Translations under genes and position numbers: made by a program
DNA from: Rhodovibrionaceae bacterium
Lineage (GTDB): Bacteria > Pseudomonadota > Alphaproteobacteria > Kiloniellales > DSM-21159
Direction of reading: 5' to 3'
DNA: 49,977 nucleotides
Assembly (NCBI GenBank): GCA_028285215.1
Contig: JANQPZ010000045.1
Span: 1-49,977, forward strand
Shown: positions 33,459-42,110 of the stretch, in pieces
How positions within the stretch are numbered: position 1 is the first letter of the stretch
Layout of the letters: each line of letters starts with the position of its first letter
The notes under the pieces: generated by a model
Seen by the model: only the letters and a program-made list of their open reading frames with translations
Database searches by the model: none
Told to the model about the DNA's origin: nothing

Positions 33459-35033
33459 ATGAGATCCGTTTCCGTACCTAGCGACGCCGGACCGCGCATT
33501 GCGCTCACCGGCATCGTGCTCGAAAGCAATGCCTTTGCCCCGCCCGCCGGGGAACGGGACTTCCGGGAGCGCTATTACCTGGAGGGCGACCGGCTGCTCA
33601 CCGAGGCTCGGGCATCGACCTCCGTGATTCCTCGGGAGATGTCGGCCTTCGTCCAGGCGATGGATGCGACGGGCCCCTGGACGCCGCTGCCGTCTCTGCT
33701 GACCGGCTGTCAGCCGTCCGGCCCCGTGGATCAGGCCTTTCTGGAGCGGTGCCTGATGCGGATCGAGGCCGATCTGCGGGCGGCCGCGCCGCTCGACGGC
33801 GTCTATCTCGCCTTGCACGGGGCCATGGTCGCGACCGGCGACCTCGATCCCGACGGGGCGCTGCTCGCGCGGGTTCGGGCGGCGGCCGGGCCGCAGGCCT
33901 TCGTTGTCGCGACGCTGGATCTGCACGCCAATCTCTCGGAACGCATGGTGGCTTCGGCCGACGTGCTGATCGGCTATCTGACCAATCCCCATGTCGACAT
34001 GCTGCCGCGCGGGGAGGAAGCGGCCTTCACCCTGCGGCGCCTGCTGGCGAGCGGTCGCAGACCCCTCAAGGCTTTTGTACGGCCGCCGCTGGCCCCGCCC
34101 AGTGTGACGCTGCTGACGGCCGAAGGACCCTATGCCGATCTCATCGCCACCGGGCAGCGACGCCAGAACGAACTGGGCGGCGCCATTCTCAACGTCTCGG
34201 TGCTCGGCGGTTTCGCCTTCTCGGATTCGCCCAAGACCGGGCTCTCCGTCTTGGTCACGGCGCGAGACGACCAGGCGGCCGCCGACGCCTTGGCGCTTGA
34301 GCTCGCGAACCAGGCCTGGCGCAATCGGGGACGCTTCCGCCGTCGTTTGACGCCGCTCGACCAAGCGACCGCTGTGGCGCGCGCGGCGGCAGCGGATCCG
34401 GCGAAGCCGGCGGTCATCTTTTCCGATGCCGGCGACAATCCCGGCGGCGGCGGTGGCGGCAATACCCTCTGGCTGCTTCAGGCCCTGGCCGAGGCTGGGG
34501 TGACGGGGGTGCTCTACGGGTCCGTCTTCGATCCGGAACTGGCCGAAGAGGCTCATGCGCGGGGGCTCGGGGCAGGCTTCCAGGCGGCATTCAATCGGCG
34601 GGGCGAAACCGAGTTCGCCAAGACCCTGACGTTTTCGGCCGAGGTGGCGGCCTTGCGCGACGGCGCCGTCGTCGGCCGTCTCGGCCTCTTCGCCGGGCGC
34701 CGGCTGGAGCTGGGCAAGTGCGCGCTGCTGCGGATTGGCGGAGTCGAGGCGGTCGTCATCTCCGACCGCCAGCAGACGGCCGACCCCGTGTTCTTCGAGA
34801 TGTTCGGGCGTGACATCGGTGAGGCCAGGGTCGTGGCGGTCAAGTCGCGCGGGCACTTCCGTGCCGGTTTCGCACCCTGGTTCGCATCCCCGCAGGTCTA
34901 CGAAGTCGACACGCCGGGTCTGACCTCTCCCGTGCTGGAGCGCTTTTCCTGGCGGCATCTGCCCCGGCCCAGCTATCCGTTGGATCCGGATACGAATTGG
35001 ACTCCACAAGTCCACCAAGTCTCGTCAAACTAA
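33459..35033 (+). CDS. MlrC/M81 family metallopeptidase
   Basis: This 524-residue protein belongs to the M81 family, named after MlrC of the microcystin degradation route. Metal-binding segments are LALHGAMVATGDLDPDG, VATLDLHANLS and IFSDAGDNPGGGGGGN. The family is widespread in proteobacteria beside dipeptide ABC transporters and is probably mostly involved in peptide or amide breakdown, not microcystin. The family-conserved part seems to end near RPSYPLDPDTNW; the last ten residues are encoded by the left copy of a repeated element that also supplies the stop codon. The glt operon follows after 269 bp. Confidence 0.88.
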   Translation: MRSVSVPSDAGPRIALTGIVLESNAFAPPAGERDFRERYYLEGDRLLTEARASTSVIPREMSAFVQAMDATGPWTPLPSLLTGCQPSGPVDQAFLERCLMRIEADLRAAAPLDGVYLALHGAMVATGDLDPDGALLARVRAAAGPQAFVVATLDLHANLSERMVASADVLIGYLTNPHVDMLPRGEEAAFTLRRLLASGRRPLKAFVRPPLAPPSVTLLTAEGPYADLIATGQRRQNELGGAILNVSVLGGFAFSDSPKTGLSVLVTARDDQAAADALALELANQAWRNRGRFRRRLTPLDQATAVARAAAADPAKPAVIFSDAGDNPGGGGGGNTLWLLQALAEAGVTGVLYGSVFDPELAEEAHARGLGAGFQAAFNRRGETEFAKTLTFSAEVAALRDGAVVGRLGLFAGRRLELGKCALLRIGGVEAVVISDRQQTADPVFFEMFGRDIGEARVVAVKSRGHFRAGFAPWFASPQVYEVDTPGLTSPVLERFSWRHLPRPSYPLDPDTNWTPQVHQVSSN

Positions 35034-35116
35034 CGTCATAAAGACGGGGACGGTCAAACAATGGCTGCCCTGCGGGAGTGCGTTACGACGGGGTGTTTCC
35101 GGGGGATGTTCATGGA
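34999..35116 (+). repeat. Imperfect direct repeat, left copy
   Basis: This copy begins with TGGACTCCACAAG inside the MlrC 3' end and ends with GGGGATGTT. The partner is at 38409-38526. Between them the shared blocks come in the same order and nearly the same spacing (74 and 75 bases from first block to CGGGAGTGC). In the last 38 bases 28 positions match without gaps. It contains two GGGAG-like motifs and a 26-codon frame from ATG 35061 to TGA 35141. Confidence 0.75.
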
Positions 35117-35302
35117 TCGGGCCAGAAGGCAGCCGACATGATCGGGTACGGCCCTGCAGGCTTGCCGACAAGGTAGGCGGCACTCTCTCCTGCAATTCGG
35201 ACGGCGTGGCATCGCAGATACGCGCGCGCTCCGTCCGCAACTTCGGATACGTCTGTGCGGCGGTTCCGAAGCTGTCCCTTGCGAGAGGAGAGGCTTCTCA
35301 AC

Positions 35303-36211
35303 ATGATTCGAGAAAACAGCTGGGTCCGTTGCGGCCTGTTCGCAGCCGCGGCCCTTGCGGCCGTTGGTCTTGCACCGGCGCCGGTCGTGGCCCAGGAGTT
35401 CTACGGCACACTTGCCAAGATCGACGAGGCTGGAGAAATCGTCATCGGCCATCGCGAGACCTCGATCCCCTTTTCCTGGATTGAGAGCGACGGCGAACCG
35501 CGCGGCTATTCCGTCGATCTCTGCCTGAAGATCGCCGATGCGGTGAAGGAGATGCTGGGCAAGCCGAATCTCGGTATCCGCTTCGTTCCGGTCACGCCAC
35601 AGACGCGCATTCCGTTGCTGGCCAACGGGACCATCGATATCGAATGCGGCTCGACGACCAACAAGCTGAGCCGACAGGAACAGGTGGCCTACCTTCCGGT
35701 CACCTTCATCACCGGCACCAAGCTTCTGGTGAAGTCGGGGTCGGGTGTCGAAACGCTCGACGATCTCAGCGGCAAGCGCATTGCTCTGGCCCAGGGCACC
35801 ACGAACGAGCGTGTGATCAAGGCGGCGATCGAGGCCGGCGGGCTGGATGTCGATGTCTTGAACGTCAAGGATCATGCGGAAGGATTTCTCTCGCTTGAGA
35901 CCGACCGGGTCGACGCCTATTCGACCGATCACATTCTCCTTTACGGCCTGATCACGCGGGCGCGGGATCCGGAGAACTATGAGGTCGTGGGCGACTTCCT
36001 GTCCTACGACCCCTACGCCATCATGGTGCGGCGGGACGACAGCGCCTTCCAACTGCTCGGCACCCGCGTGCTGGCCGATCTCTTCCGATCCGGTGAGATT
36101 CGCGACATCTACGCGAAGTGGTTCCAGCCTTTCCCGACCAGTGCGGACGTCTCGGAGCCGCCGACCGAGTTGCTCGAAGCCGCCTGGCAGCTGAACGCCT
36201 TGCCCGAGTAG
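35303..36211 (+). CDS. gltI: Glutamate/aspartate ABC transporter substrate-binding protein
   Basis: This 302-residue periplasmic protein has a signal peptide (hydrophobic core CGLFAAAALAAVGLA, cleavage near VVAQ). The mature part matches GltI/DEBP: VIGHRETSIPFSW, PVTPQTRIPLLANGTIDIECG, GSTTNKLSRQEQVAYL and KDHAEGFLSLE. It delivers glutamate and/or aspartate to the membrane complex encoded by the next three genes. The ATG at 35303 is downstream of GAGAGGAGAGG; an upstream start at 35255 would spoil the signal peptide. A strong hairpin follows the stop, so the SBP message may be more abundant or more stable than the permease part. Confidence 0.92.
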   Translation: MIRENSWVRCGLFAAAALAAVGLAPAPVVAQEFYGTLAKIDEAGEIVIGHRETSIPFSWIESDGEPRGYSVDLCLKIADAVKEMLGKPNLGIRFVPVTPQTRIPLLANGTIDIECGSTTNKLSRQEQVAYLPVTFITGTKLLVKSGSGVETLDDLSGKRIALAQGTTNERVIKAAIEAGGLDVDVLNVKDHAEGFLSLETDRVDAYSTDHILLYGLITRARDPENYEVVGDFLSYDPYAIMVRRDDSAFQLLGTRVLADLFRSGEIRDIYAKWFQPFPTSADVSEPPTELLEAAWQLNALPE

Positions 36212-36230
36212 GGCTGCCGAAGTGAGCCCC

Positions 36231-36254
36231 TGCCCGGCGCGCCCGCGCCGGGCA
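36231..36254 (+). promoter_or_regulatory. Intercistronic hairpin after gltI
   Basis: TGCCCGGCGCG at 36231-36241 pairs with CGCGCCGGGCA at 36244-36254 across a two-base centre. No T-run follows, so it is not a standard terminator. Its position between a binding-protein gene and its permeases is typical of RNA-stability or attenuation elements that keep the binding protein in excess. Confidence 0.65.
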
Positions 36255-36285
36255 GTCCTCCGGTCCGGTCTGGCGAAAGGCGCCC

Positions 36286-37005
36286 ATGCAATACAACTGG
36301 AATTGGGGCGTCCTGCTGCAGGAGCCCTACCTCGGCTGGCTGATCTCCGGCGTGGGCTGGACGATCGCGGTCGCCAGTGCCGCCTGGGTGATTGCCTTCA
36401 CCCTGGGGTCTGTCGTCGGCGTGGCGCGAACGCTGCCGAACCGTTGGGCACGGGGCGTTGCCACGGCCTATGTCGAGCTTCTGCGCAACGTGCCGCTGCT
36501 GGTACAGCTCTTCATTTGGTACTTCGTGGTTCCGGAACTCTTGCCGGACGACTGGGGGCGTTGGGTCAAGCGGGACCTGCCGTTGCCCGAGTACACGACA
36601 GCCGTGATCGGTCTCGGTTTCTACACAGCTTCTCGGGTTGCCGAGCAGGTGCGTTCGGGGATCGAGTCGATTTCGCGCGGCCAGAGCATGGCGGGCTATG
36701 CCAGCGGTCTCACAACGCTGCAGCTTTACCGCTACGTTCTGCTGCCTGTCGCCTTCCGAGTGATCGTGCCGCCGCTGACCTCCGAGTTCTTGACGATCTT
36801 CAAGAATTCCTCCCTGGCGCTGACCATCGGCGTGCTGGAACTCACCGCCCAGAGCCGGCAGATCACCGAGTACACCTTCCAGGGTTTCGAGGCCTTTACG
36901 GCGGCGACCGTGATGTACGTCGTCATCACGCTCACCGTCACCGCCGGTATGAGCCTGGTCGAGCGCCGCGCCCGGATCCCGGGTTTCATCGCGAAGGGGG
37001 GCTGA
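36286..37005 (+). CDS. gltJ: Glutamate/aspartate ABC transporter permease GltJ
   Basis: This 239-residue inner-membrane permease of the polar-amino-acid type has about five helices. The conserved EAA loop lies near YASGLTTLQLYRYVLLPVAF (around residues 131-150), which docks with the ATPase. The N-terminal part (MQYNWNWGVLL) is typical of GltJ. It pairs with GltK to form the translocation path. It begins 74 bp after gltI, with the hairpin between. The next gene starts 3 bp after its stop, so the operon is compact. Confidence 0.9.
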   Translation: MQYNWNWGVLLQEPYLGWLISGVGWTIAVASAAWVIAFTLGSVVGVARTLPNRWARGVATAYVELLRNVPLLVQLFIWYFVVPELLPDDWGRWVKRDLPLPEYTTAVIGLGFYTASRVAEQVRSGIESISRGQSMAGYASGLTTLQLYRYVLLPVAFRVIVPPLTSEFLTIFKNSSLALTIGVLELTAQSRQITEYTFQGFEAFTAATVMYVVITLTVTAGMSLVERRARIPGFIAKGG

Positions 37006-37008
37006 GCG

Positions 37009-37662
37009 ATGGCGTTCGACTTTGGCGTGATCTTCGACTCCCTGCCGTTCTTGGCCGAAGGCCTGGCGCTCTCGTTTCTGCTGACGCTGCTGGCGGCGGC
37101 AGGGGGAATCGTCCTGGCTGTGATCCTGGCCTTGATGCGCCTGTCCGGCTACACGGCCCTCGCCCTGATTTCGGCCGCCTACGTGAACTTTTTCCGCTCG
37201 ATGCCGCTGATCCTGGTGATCTTCTGGTTCTTCTTTCTGGTGCCGCTTCTGATCGGGCGGCCGGTCGGCGGATTCTATTCGGCCCTGATCGCCTTCACCT
37301 TGTTCGAGGCGGCCTACTACAGCGAGATCATTCGGGCCGGCATTCAGTCGGTGTCGCGCGGGCAGGTGGCGGCGGGTTACGCGACCGGGCTGACCTACGG
37401 CCAGACCATGCGCTTCATCGTGCTGCCCCAGGCCTTTCGCAACATGACCCCGGTCTTGCTCACCCAGGGCATCGTCCTGTTCCAGGACACCAGCCTGGTC
37501 TTCGTCGTCGCGCTGCGCGACTTCATGACGGCGACCACCATCGTGGCCCGTAACGAAGGCCGGCTGATCGAGATGTATCTCTTCGCGGCGGCGGTCTACT
37601 TCGTCATCTGTTTCAGCGGGTCGCTCTATGTCCGGCGGCTCCAGGGAAAGTTCGCACGATGA
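37009..37662 (+). CDS. gltK: Glutamate/aspartate ABC transporter permease GltK
   Basis: This 217-residue inner-membrane permease is the partner of GltJ. It has about five helices and the EAA motif YATGLTYGQTMRFIVLPQAF (around residues 124-143). The N-terminus FDFGVIFDSLPFLAEGL is typical of GltK. Its stop overlaps the ATG of the ATPase gene by 4 bp (ATGA), so translation is coupled. Confidence 0.9.
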   Translation: MAFDFGVIFDSLPFLAEGLALSFLLTLLAAAGGIVLAVILALMRLSGYTALALISAAYVNFFRSMPLILVIFWFFFLVPLLIGRPVGGFYSALIAFTLFEAAYYSEIIRAGIQSVSRGQVAAGYATGLTYGQTMRFIVLPQAFRNMTPVLLTQGIVLFQDTSLVFVVALRDFMTATTIVARNEGRLIEMYLFAAAVYFVICFSGSLYVRRLQGKFAR

Positions 37663-38390
37663 TCGAGATCCGAGACATCGACAAATGGTACGGCACCACG
37701 CAAGTGTTGCGCGCCTGCAGCACGAGCGTCGCGAAAGGCGAGGTGGTGGTGGTCTGTGGCCCTTCTGGGTCCGGCAAGTCGACGTTGATCAAGTGCGTTA
37801 ACGGGTTGGAGCCCTTTCAGAACGGGGAGATCACCGTCGACGGGGTGCCTGTCGGCGATCGCGGTACCAACCTCTCGAAGCTGCGGGCACGGATCGGCAT
37901 GGTGTTCCAGAATTTCGAGCTCTATCCCCACATGACCGTGACGGCGAACATCTGCCTGGCGCAGGAGAAGGTGCTCGGCCGCAGCAAGGCGGAGGCGGAG
38001 GCCAAGGCGGCGGGATTGCTGTCACGCGTCGGCCTGTCGGAGCATGCCCGCAAGCACCCCGGTCAGCTTTCCGGCGGTCAGCAGCAGCGCGTGGCCATCG
38101 CGCGCGCCCTGGCGATGGATCCGATCGCCATGCTGTTCGATGAGCCCACCTCGGCCCTGGATCCCGAGATGATCAACGAGGTGCTGGAAGTCATGGTCGA
38201 ACTGGCCCAGGAAGGCATGACCATGATGGTCGTTACCCATGAAATGGGGTTTGCCCGCAAGGTCGCCGACCGGGTGGTCTTCATGGACAAAGGGGAGATC
38301 GTTGAGGATGCCGAGAAGGATGCCTTCTTCGGCACGCCGCGCAGCGACCGGGCGCAGCAGTTCCTGTCCAAGATCTTGCACCACATTTGA
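37659..38390 (+). CDS. gltL: Glutamate/aspartate ABC transporter ATPase GltL
   Basis: This 243-residue ATPase has Walker A GPSGSGKST (residues 34-42), a Q-loop in MVFQNFELYPH, signature LSGGQQQR, Walker B IAMLFDEPT and the H-loop VVTHEM. The length and sequence match polar amino-acid ABC ATPases such as GltL. It drives uptake through GltJ-GltK. It is the last gene of the operon; the right copy of the direct repeat begins 18 bp after its stop. Confidence 0.93.
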   Translation: MIEIRDIDKWYGTTQVLRACSTSVAKGEVVVVCGPSGSGKSTLIKCVNGLEPFQNGEITVDGVPVGDRGTNLSKLRARIGMVFQNFELYPHMTVTANICLAQEKVLGRSKAEAEAKAAGLLSRVGLSEHARKHPGQLSGGQQQRVAIARALAMDPIAMLFDEPTSALDPEMINEVLEVMVELAQEGMTMMVVTHEMGFARKVADRVVFMDKGEIVEDAEKDAFFGTPRSDRAQQFLSKILHHI

Positions 38391-38408
38391 CCGGCGGCCC
38401 ATGCAGAA

Positions 38409-38526
38409 TGGACTCCACAAGGGCGCCGACTCTAAGTCAGACTGTCCGGAAAGAAGAACGGGGTGGCCGCAAAGACCGCCCCACGGGAGTGCATCACAAT
38501 TGGGAGTATTACGGGGATGTTGATCC
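38409..38526 (+). repeat. Imperfect direct repeat, right copy (leader of dipeptide SBP)
   Basis: The partner of 34999-35116. It starts with the identical 13-mer TGGACTCCACAAG and ends at the start codon region of the dipeptide-binding-protein gene (GGGGATGTT, with ATG at 38517). Read in the MlrC frame, the 13-mer encodes WTPQ and soon meets a TAA, as expected if it is a relic of an MlrC 3' end. It also contains GGGAG at 38485-38489 and 38502-38506. Confidence 0.75.
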
Positions 38527-40106
38527 GCAAGTTTGCGGCCGGCGCCTTCTTGGCGGCGGCCACGCTCGCTTTCTCGGCCGCCGCCGGCGCCAAGGAACTG
38601 ACCGTCGGTCTGGCTTCCGAGCCGACATCGATCGATCCGCACTACCATAACCTGACGCCCAACAACTCGCTGGCCCGTCACATCTTCAACCCCTTGATCC
38701 GGATGGACGCCAACCAGGGCCTGGTTCCCGGCCTGGCGACCTCCTGGACGGCGGTGGACGATCTGACCTGGGAGTTCAAGCTGCGCGAGGGCGTCACCTG
38801 GCACGACGGCTCGCCCTTTACGGCCGACGATGTGGTCTTCACCTTCGAGCGGGCGCCCAACGTCCCGAACAGCCCCTCGAGCTTCGGCATCTACATCAAG
38901 GGCAAGACGGTCGAGAAGATCGACGACCATACGGTCCACATCAAGACCGAGGTCCCGACGCCGCTGATGCCCAACGACATCTCCACCTTCTCGATCGTCT
39001 CGAAGAAGCACGGCGAGGGCGCGGGCACCGAAGACTACAACTCCGGTGCGGCCGCCATCGGCACCGGCGCCTACCGTTTCGTCGAGTGGGTTCCGGGCGA
39101 CCGGGTCGTGCTGGAGCGCAACGAGGACTTCTGGGGCGAGCAACCCGAGTGGAGCCGGATCACGATCAAGCCGATCCAATCCGATCCGGCACGGCTCGCG
39201 GCGCTGCTGGCGGGCGACGTGGACTTTATCGAGGGCGTTCCGACCACCGATATCGCGACCTTGGAGCGCAACGAGGACATCACGCTCTCGCAGGGCATCT
39301 CCAACCGCGTGATCTACCTGCACCTGGATCACTTCCGCGACGACTCGCCCTTCGTGAAGGCCAACGGCGGCGGGGACATCGTCAATCCGCTGCGCGACGT
39401 GCGCGTCCGTCAGGCCATCTCCAAGGCGATCAACCGCGACGCCATCGTCGCACGGGTGATGGAGGGCGTGGCGATTCCGGCCGGTCAGCTTCTGCCCGAA
39501 GGGTTCTTCGGCGTCAGCCCGAACCTGGAGCCGATGGCCTACGATCCTGAGGGCGCCAAGGCCCTGCTCGCCGAGGCCGGCGTGCCCGACGGTTTCGAAC
39601 TCACCATCCACGGCCCCAACGATCGTTACATCAACGACGCTATGATCGCCGAGGCGATTGCCCAGATGCTGACCCGCGTCGGCATCAGGACGACGGTCGA
39701 GACCATGCCGCGGTCGGTCTACTTCCGGCGCGCCTCGCGCGGCGGCCCGGACGGACTGCCGGAGTTCTCCTTCATCCTGGTCGGTTGGGGGGCCGGGACC
39801 GGCGAAGCCTCCTCGCCGCTGAAGTCGCTGATCCATACCTACGATGCCGACCGGGGCTACGGGGCCTCCAACCGCGGCCGCTACTCGAACCCCGAGGCCG
39901 ACGCCTTGATCGAAGAGGCCCTGGCGACCATCGACGATGCCAAGCGCCAGGACCTGCTGGCCGAGGCGACCGAGGTCGCGATCAACGACGGAGCGATCAT
40001 CCCGCTGCATTACCAGGTCAATACCTGGGCCGGCCGGAAGGGAATCTCCTACAACGCGCGGACGGACGAATACACGCTCTTCACCGAGGTTTTCTCGGTC
40101 GAGTGA
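38517..40106 (+). CDS. Dipeptide/oligopeptide ABC transporter substrate-binding protein
   Basis: This 529-residue family-5 extracytoplasmic binding protein has a signal peptide (KFAAGAFLAAATLAF, cleavage near AAGAKE), and the mature domain shows ASEPTSIDPH, the family block LREGVTWHDGSPFTADDVVF, and RQAISKAINRDAI. It captures peptides or related ligands (dipeptides, glutathione, modified amino acids). The ATG at 38517 is chosen because the signal peptide starts there; GTG 38463 would add 18 residues encoded by the repeat. It is the first gene of a complete five-gene transporter operon. The ligand is unknown. Confidence 0.92.
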   Translation: MLIRKFAAGAFLAAATLAFSAAAGAKELTVGLASEPTSIDPHYHNLTPNNSLARHIFNPLIRMDANQGLVPGLATSWTAVDDLTWEFKLREGVTWHDGSPFTADDVVFTFERAPNVPNSPSSFGIYIKGKTVEKIDDHTVHIKTEVPTPLMPNDISTFSIVSKKHGEGAGTEDYNSGAAAIGTGAYRFVEWVPGDRVVLERNEDFWGEQPEWSRITIKPIQSDPARLAALLAGDVDFIEGVPTTDIATLERNEDITLSQGISNRVIYLHLDHFRDDSPFVKANGGGDIVNPLRDVRVRQAISKAINRDAIVARVMEGVAIPAGQLLPEGFFGVSPNLEPMAYDPEGAKALLAEAGVPDGFELTIHGPNDRYINDAMIAEAIAQMLTRVGIRTTVETMPRSVYFRRASRGGPDGLPEFSFILVGWGAGTGEASSPLKSLIHTYDADRGYGASNRGRYSNPEADALIEEALATIDDAKRQDLLAEATEVAINDGAIIPLHYQVNTWAGRKGISYNARTDEYTLFTEVFSVE

Positions 40107-40119
40107 GGTTCGGCTCTCC

Positions 40120-40148
40120 GCCCGCCCGGCCGCCCTGGCCGGGCGGGC
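40120..40148 (+). promoter_or_regulatory. Intercistronic hairpin after the dipeptide SBP gene
   Basis: GCCCGCCCGGCC at 40120-40131 pairs perfectly with GGCCGGGCGGGC at 40137-40148, giving a 12-bp stem with a five-base loop. No T-run follows. As in the glt operon, it stands just after the binding-protein gene and before the permeases. Confidence 0.7.
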
Positions 40149-40170
40149 TTCCGTCCCGTAAGAGGCCGCT

Positions 40171-41148
40171 TTGTCCGTCTTCATAATTCGCCGGCTGCTG
40201 CAAAGCCTGGTGGTCGTCTTCGTGATGTCGCTGCTGGTCTTCTTCGGCGTGAACGTCGTCGGGGATCCCGTCGACATGCTGATCAATCCGGAGATGAGCC
40301 AGGCCGACATCGAGGCGACCATCCGCGCGCTGGGTCTCGACCGGCCGGTGCACGAACAGTACTGGCACTTCCTGACCAACGCCCTGTCGGGTGATCTCGG
40401 CAAGTCCTTCATCTTCGGGGAACCCGCGCTCAAGCTGATTCTGCAGCGGATGCCGGCGACGCTCGAGCTGGCCTTCGTTTCTCTTTTGATGTCGGTCGCG
40501 ATCGGCCTTCCGCTCGGCGTCTACGCGGGTCTCAATCCCGAGAGCCGGGTCAGCCGCACGATCATGGCGGGCTCGATTCTCGGCTTCTCCCTGCCGACCT
40601 TCTGGGTCGGGCTGATGCTGATCATGATCTTCGCCGTCGTGCTCGGCTGGCTGCCGTCGACCGGGCGCGGGGACACCGTCCAGGTGCTCGGCATCAGCGT
40701 CAGCTTTCTCACGCTAAACGGTCTGTCTCATCTCCTGCTGCCGGCCTTCAATCTGGCGCTGACCAACATCTCGCTGGTCATCCGCCTGTCGCGTGCGGGC
40801 ACGCGCGAAGTGGTGCATCAGGACTACGTGAAGTTCGCCCGTGCGAAGGGCCTGTCGTCGAACCGGATCGTTTTCGTGCACGTCATGAAGAACATCATGA
40901 TTCCGGTGGTGACGGTGCTGGGCCTGGAGTTCGGGGGGCTGATCGCCTTCTCGGTGGTGACCGAGACGATCTTCGCCTGGCCGGGCATGGGCAAGCTGCT
41001 GATCGACAGCGTCCAGAATCTCGACCGCCCGGTGATCGTCGCCTACCTGCTGATCATCGTGCTCTTCTTCATCGTCATCAACTTGCTGGTCGACCTTACC
41101 TACTCGCTGCTCGATCCGCGGGTGCGGCTGCAGGATGTCAAGGCATGA
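40171..41148 (+). CDS. Dipeptide-type ABC transporter permease (DppB-like)
   Basis: This 325-residue permease starts IIRRLLQSLVVVFVMSLLVFF, the usual first helix of DppB/OppB proteins. The EAA loop is seen near YVKFARAKGLSSNRIVFVHV (around residue 225). The start is TTG at 40171, five bases after AGAGG at 40161-40165. It overlaps the next permease by 4 bp (ATGA). It forms half of the membrane channel. Confidence 0.92.
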   Translation: MSVFIIRRLLQSLVVVFVMSLLVFFGVNVVGDPVDMLINPEMSQADIEATIRALGLDRPVHEQYWHFLTNALSGDLGKSFIFGEPALKLILQRMPATLELAFVSLLMSVAIGLPLGVYAGLNPESRVSRTIMAGSILGFSLPTFWVGLMLIMIFAVVLGWLPSTGRGDTVQVLGISVSFLTLNGLSHLLLPAFNLALTNISLVIRLSRAGTREVVHQDYVKFARAKGLSSNRIVFVHVMKNIMIPVVTVLGLEFGGLIAFSVVTETIFAWPGMGKLLIDSVQNLDRPVIVAYLLIIVLFFIVINLLVDLTYSLLDPRVRLQDVKA

Positions 41149-42110
41149 CGAGCGTGACCGATCCGACAGCGGCGCAGCCGCAGAAGGTGCCGGATCCGGC
41201 CCTTCTCGATGCGGGGGCGGAAGAGCGCGCGGCGCAGCAGACGCCTTTCCGGCGCTTCTGTCGCGACTTCTTCGCGAGCCCCGTCGCCAGCGTCGCCTTC
41301 GTGGTGCTCTGCTGCATTCTCTTCATCGCGGTCTTCGCGCCCTGGGTCAGTCCGACCGACCCCTACGACCTGGCGGTGGTCGACGTGATGGACAACCGCC
41401 TGCCGCCGGGCAGCACCAGCTTCGACGGCAGCGTGACCTACTGGCTCGGAACCGACGGGGCAGGGCGGGACGTTCTCAGCGCGATCTTCTACGGGCTGCG
41501 CACCTCCCTCTTCGTCGGCGTGGCCAGCGGGTTGATCGCGTTGCTGATCGGCAGCTCCGTCGGGCTGGTCTCGGCCTACTACGGCGGGCGCGTCGACAGC
41601 CTGATCATGCGGATTGTCGACATCCAGCTCAGTTTCCCGGCCATCCTGGTGGCGCTGATCCTGCTGGCGGCCCTGGGCCAGGGCGTGGAGAAGATCATCG
41701 TCGCGCTGGTCGTCGTGCAGTGGGCCTACTACGCCCGAACCGTGCGCGGCACGGCCCTGGTCGAGCGGCGCAAGGAGTATGTGGAGGCCGCCACCTGTCT
41801 GGCCCTGCCGTCGCGGCGCATCCTCTTCCGGCATCTGCTGCCCAATTGCCTGCCGCCGCTGATCGTCGTCGGCACGGTCCAGACGGCCTCGGCCATCGCC
41901 CTGGAGGCGACCTTGAGCTTCCTCGGCCTCGGCCTGCCGATCACCGAGCCCTCGCTGGGCCTGCTCATCGCCAACGGCTTCCAGTACATGATGAGCCTGC
42001 AGTACTGGATCAGCGTGTTCCCGGGCATCGCGCTGCTGATCACCATCGTCAGCATCAACCTGGTGGGCGACCAACTGCGCGATGTGCTGAACCCGAGGCT
42101 GCAGCAATGA
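41145..42110 (+). CDS. Dipeptide-type ABC transporter permease (DppC-like)
   Basis: This 321-residue permease has a polar 35-residue N-terminus, a first helix near residues 47-66, the periplasmic GTDGAGRDVLS motif typical of DppC/OppC, and the EAA loop near YVEAATCLALPSRRILFRHL. It pairs with the preceding DppB-like subunit. Start and stop overlap the neighbours by 4 bp at both ends. Confidence 0.92.
   Translation: MTSVTDPTAAQPQKVPDPALLDAGAEERAAQQTPFRRFCRDFFASPVASVAFVVLCCILFIAVFAPWVSPTDPYDLAVVDVMDNRLPPGSTSFDGSVTYWLGTDGAGRDVLSAIFYGLRTSLFVGVASGLIALLIGSSVGLVSAYYGGRVDSLIMRIVDIQLSFPAILVALILLAALGQGVEKIIVALVVVQWAYYARTVRGTALVERRKEYVEAATCLALPSRRILFRHLLPNCLPPLIVVGTVQTASAIALEATLSFLGLGLPITEPSLGLLIANGFQYMMSLQYWISVFPGIALLITIVSINLVGDQLRDVLNPRLQQ

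Noticed and set aside
33459..35033. Naming the M81 protein a microcystin-degrading enzyme
   Set aside because: No mlrA, mlrB or mlrD partner is present, and M81 proteins are common in bacteria that do not degrade microcystin.
38022..40433. 803-codon antisense frame across the dipeptide-binding-protein gene
   Set aside because: No family features; it mirrors a well-supported coding sequence and reflects low stop-codon density in GC-rich DNA. The same applies to long frames at 2610-3956, 10101-11387, 30385-32211 and 46335-48065.
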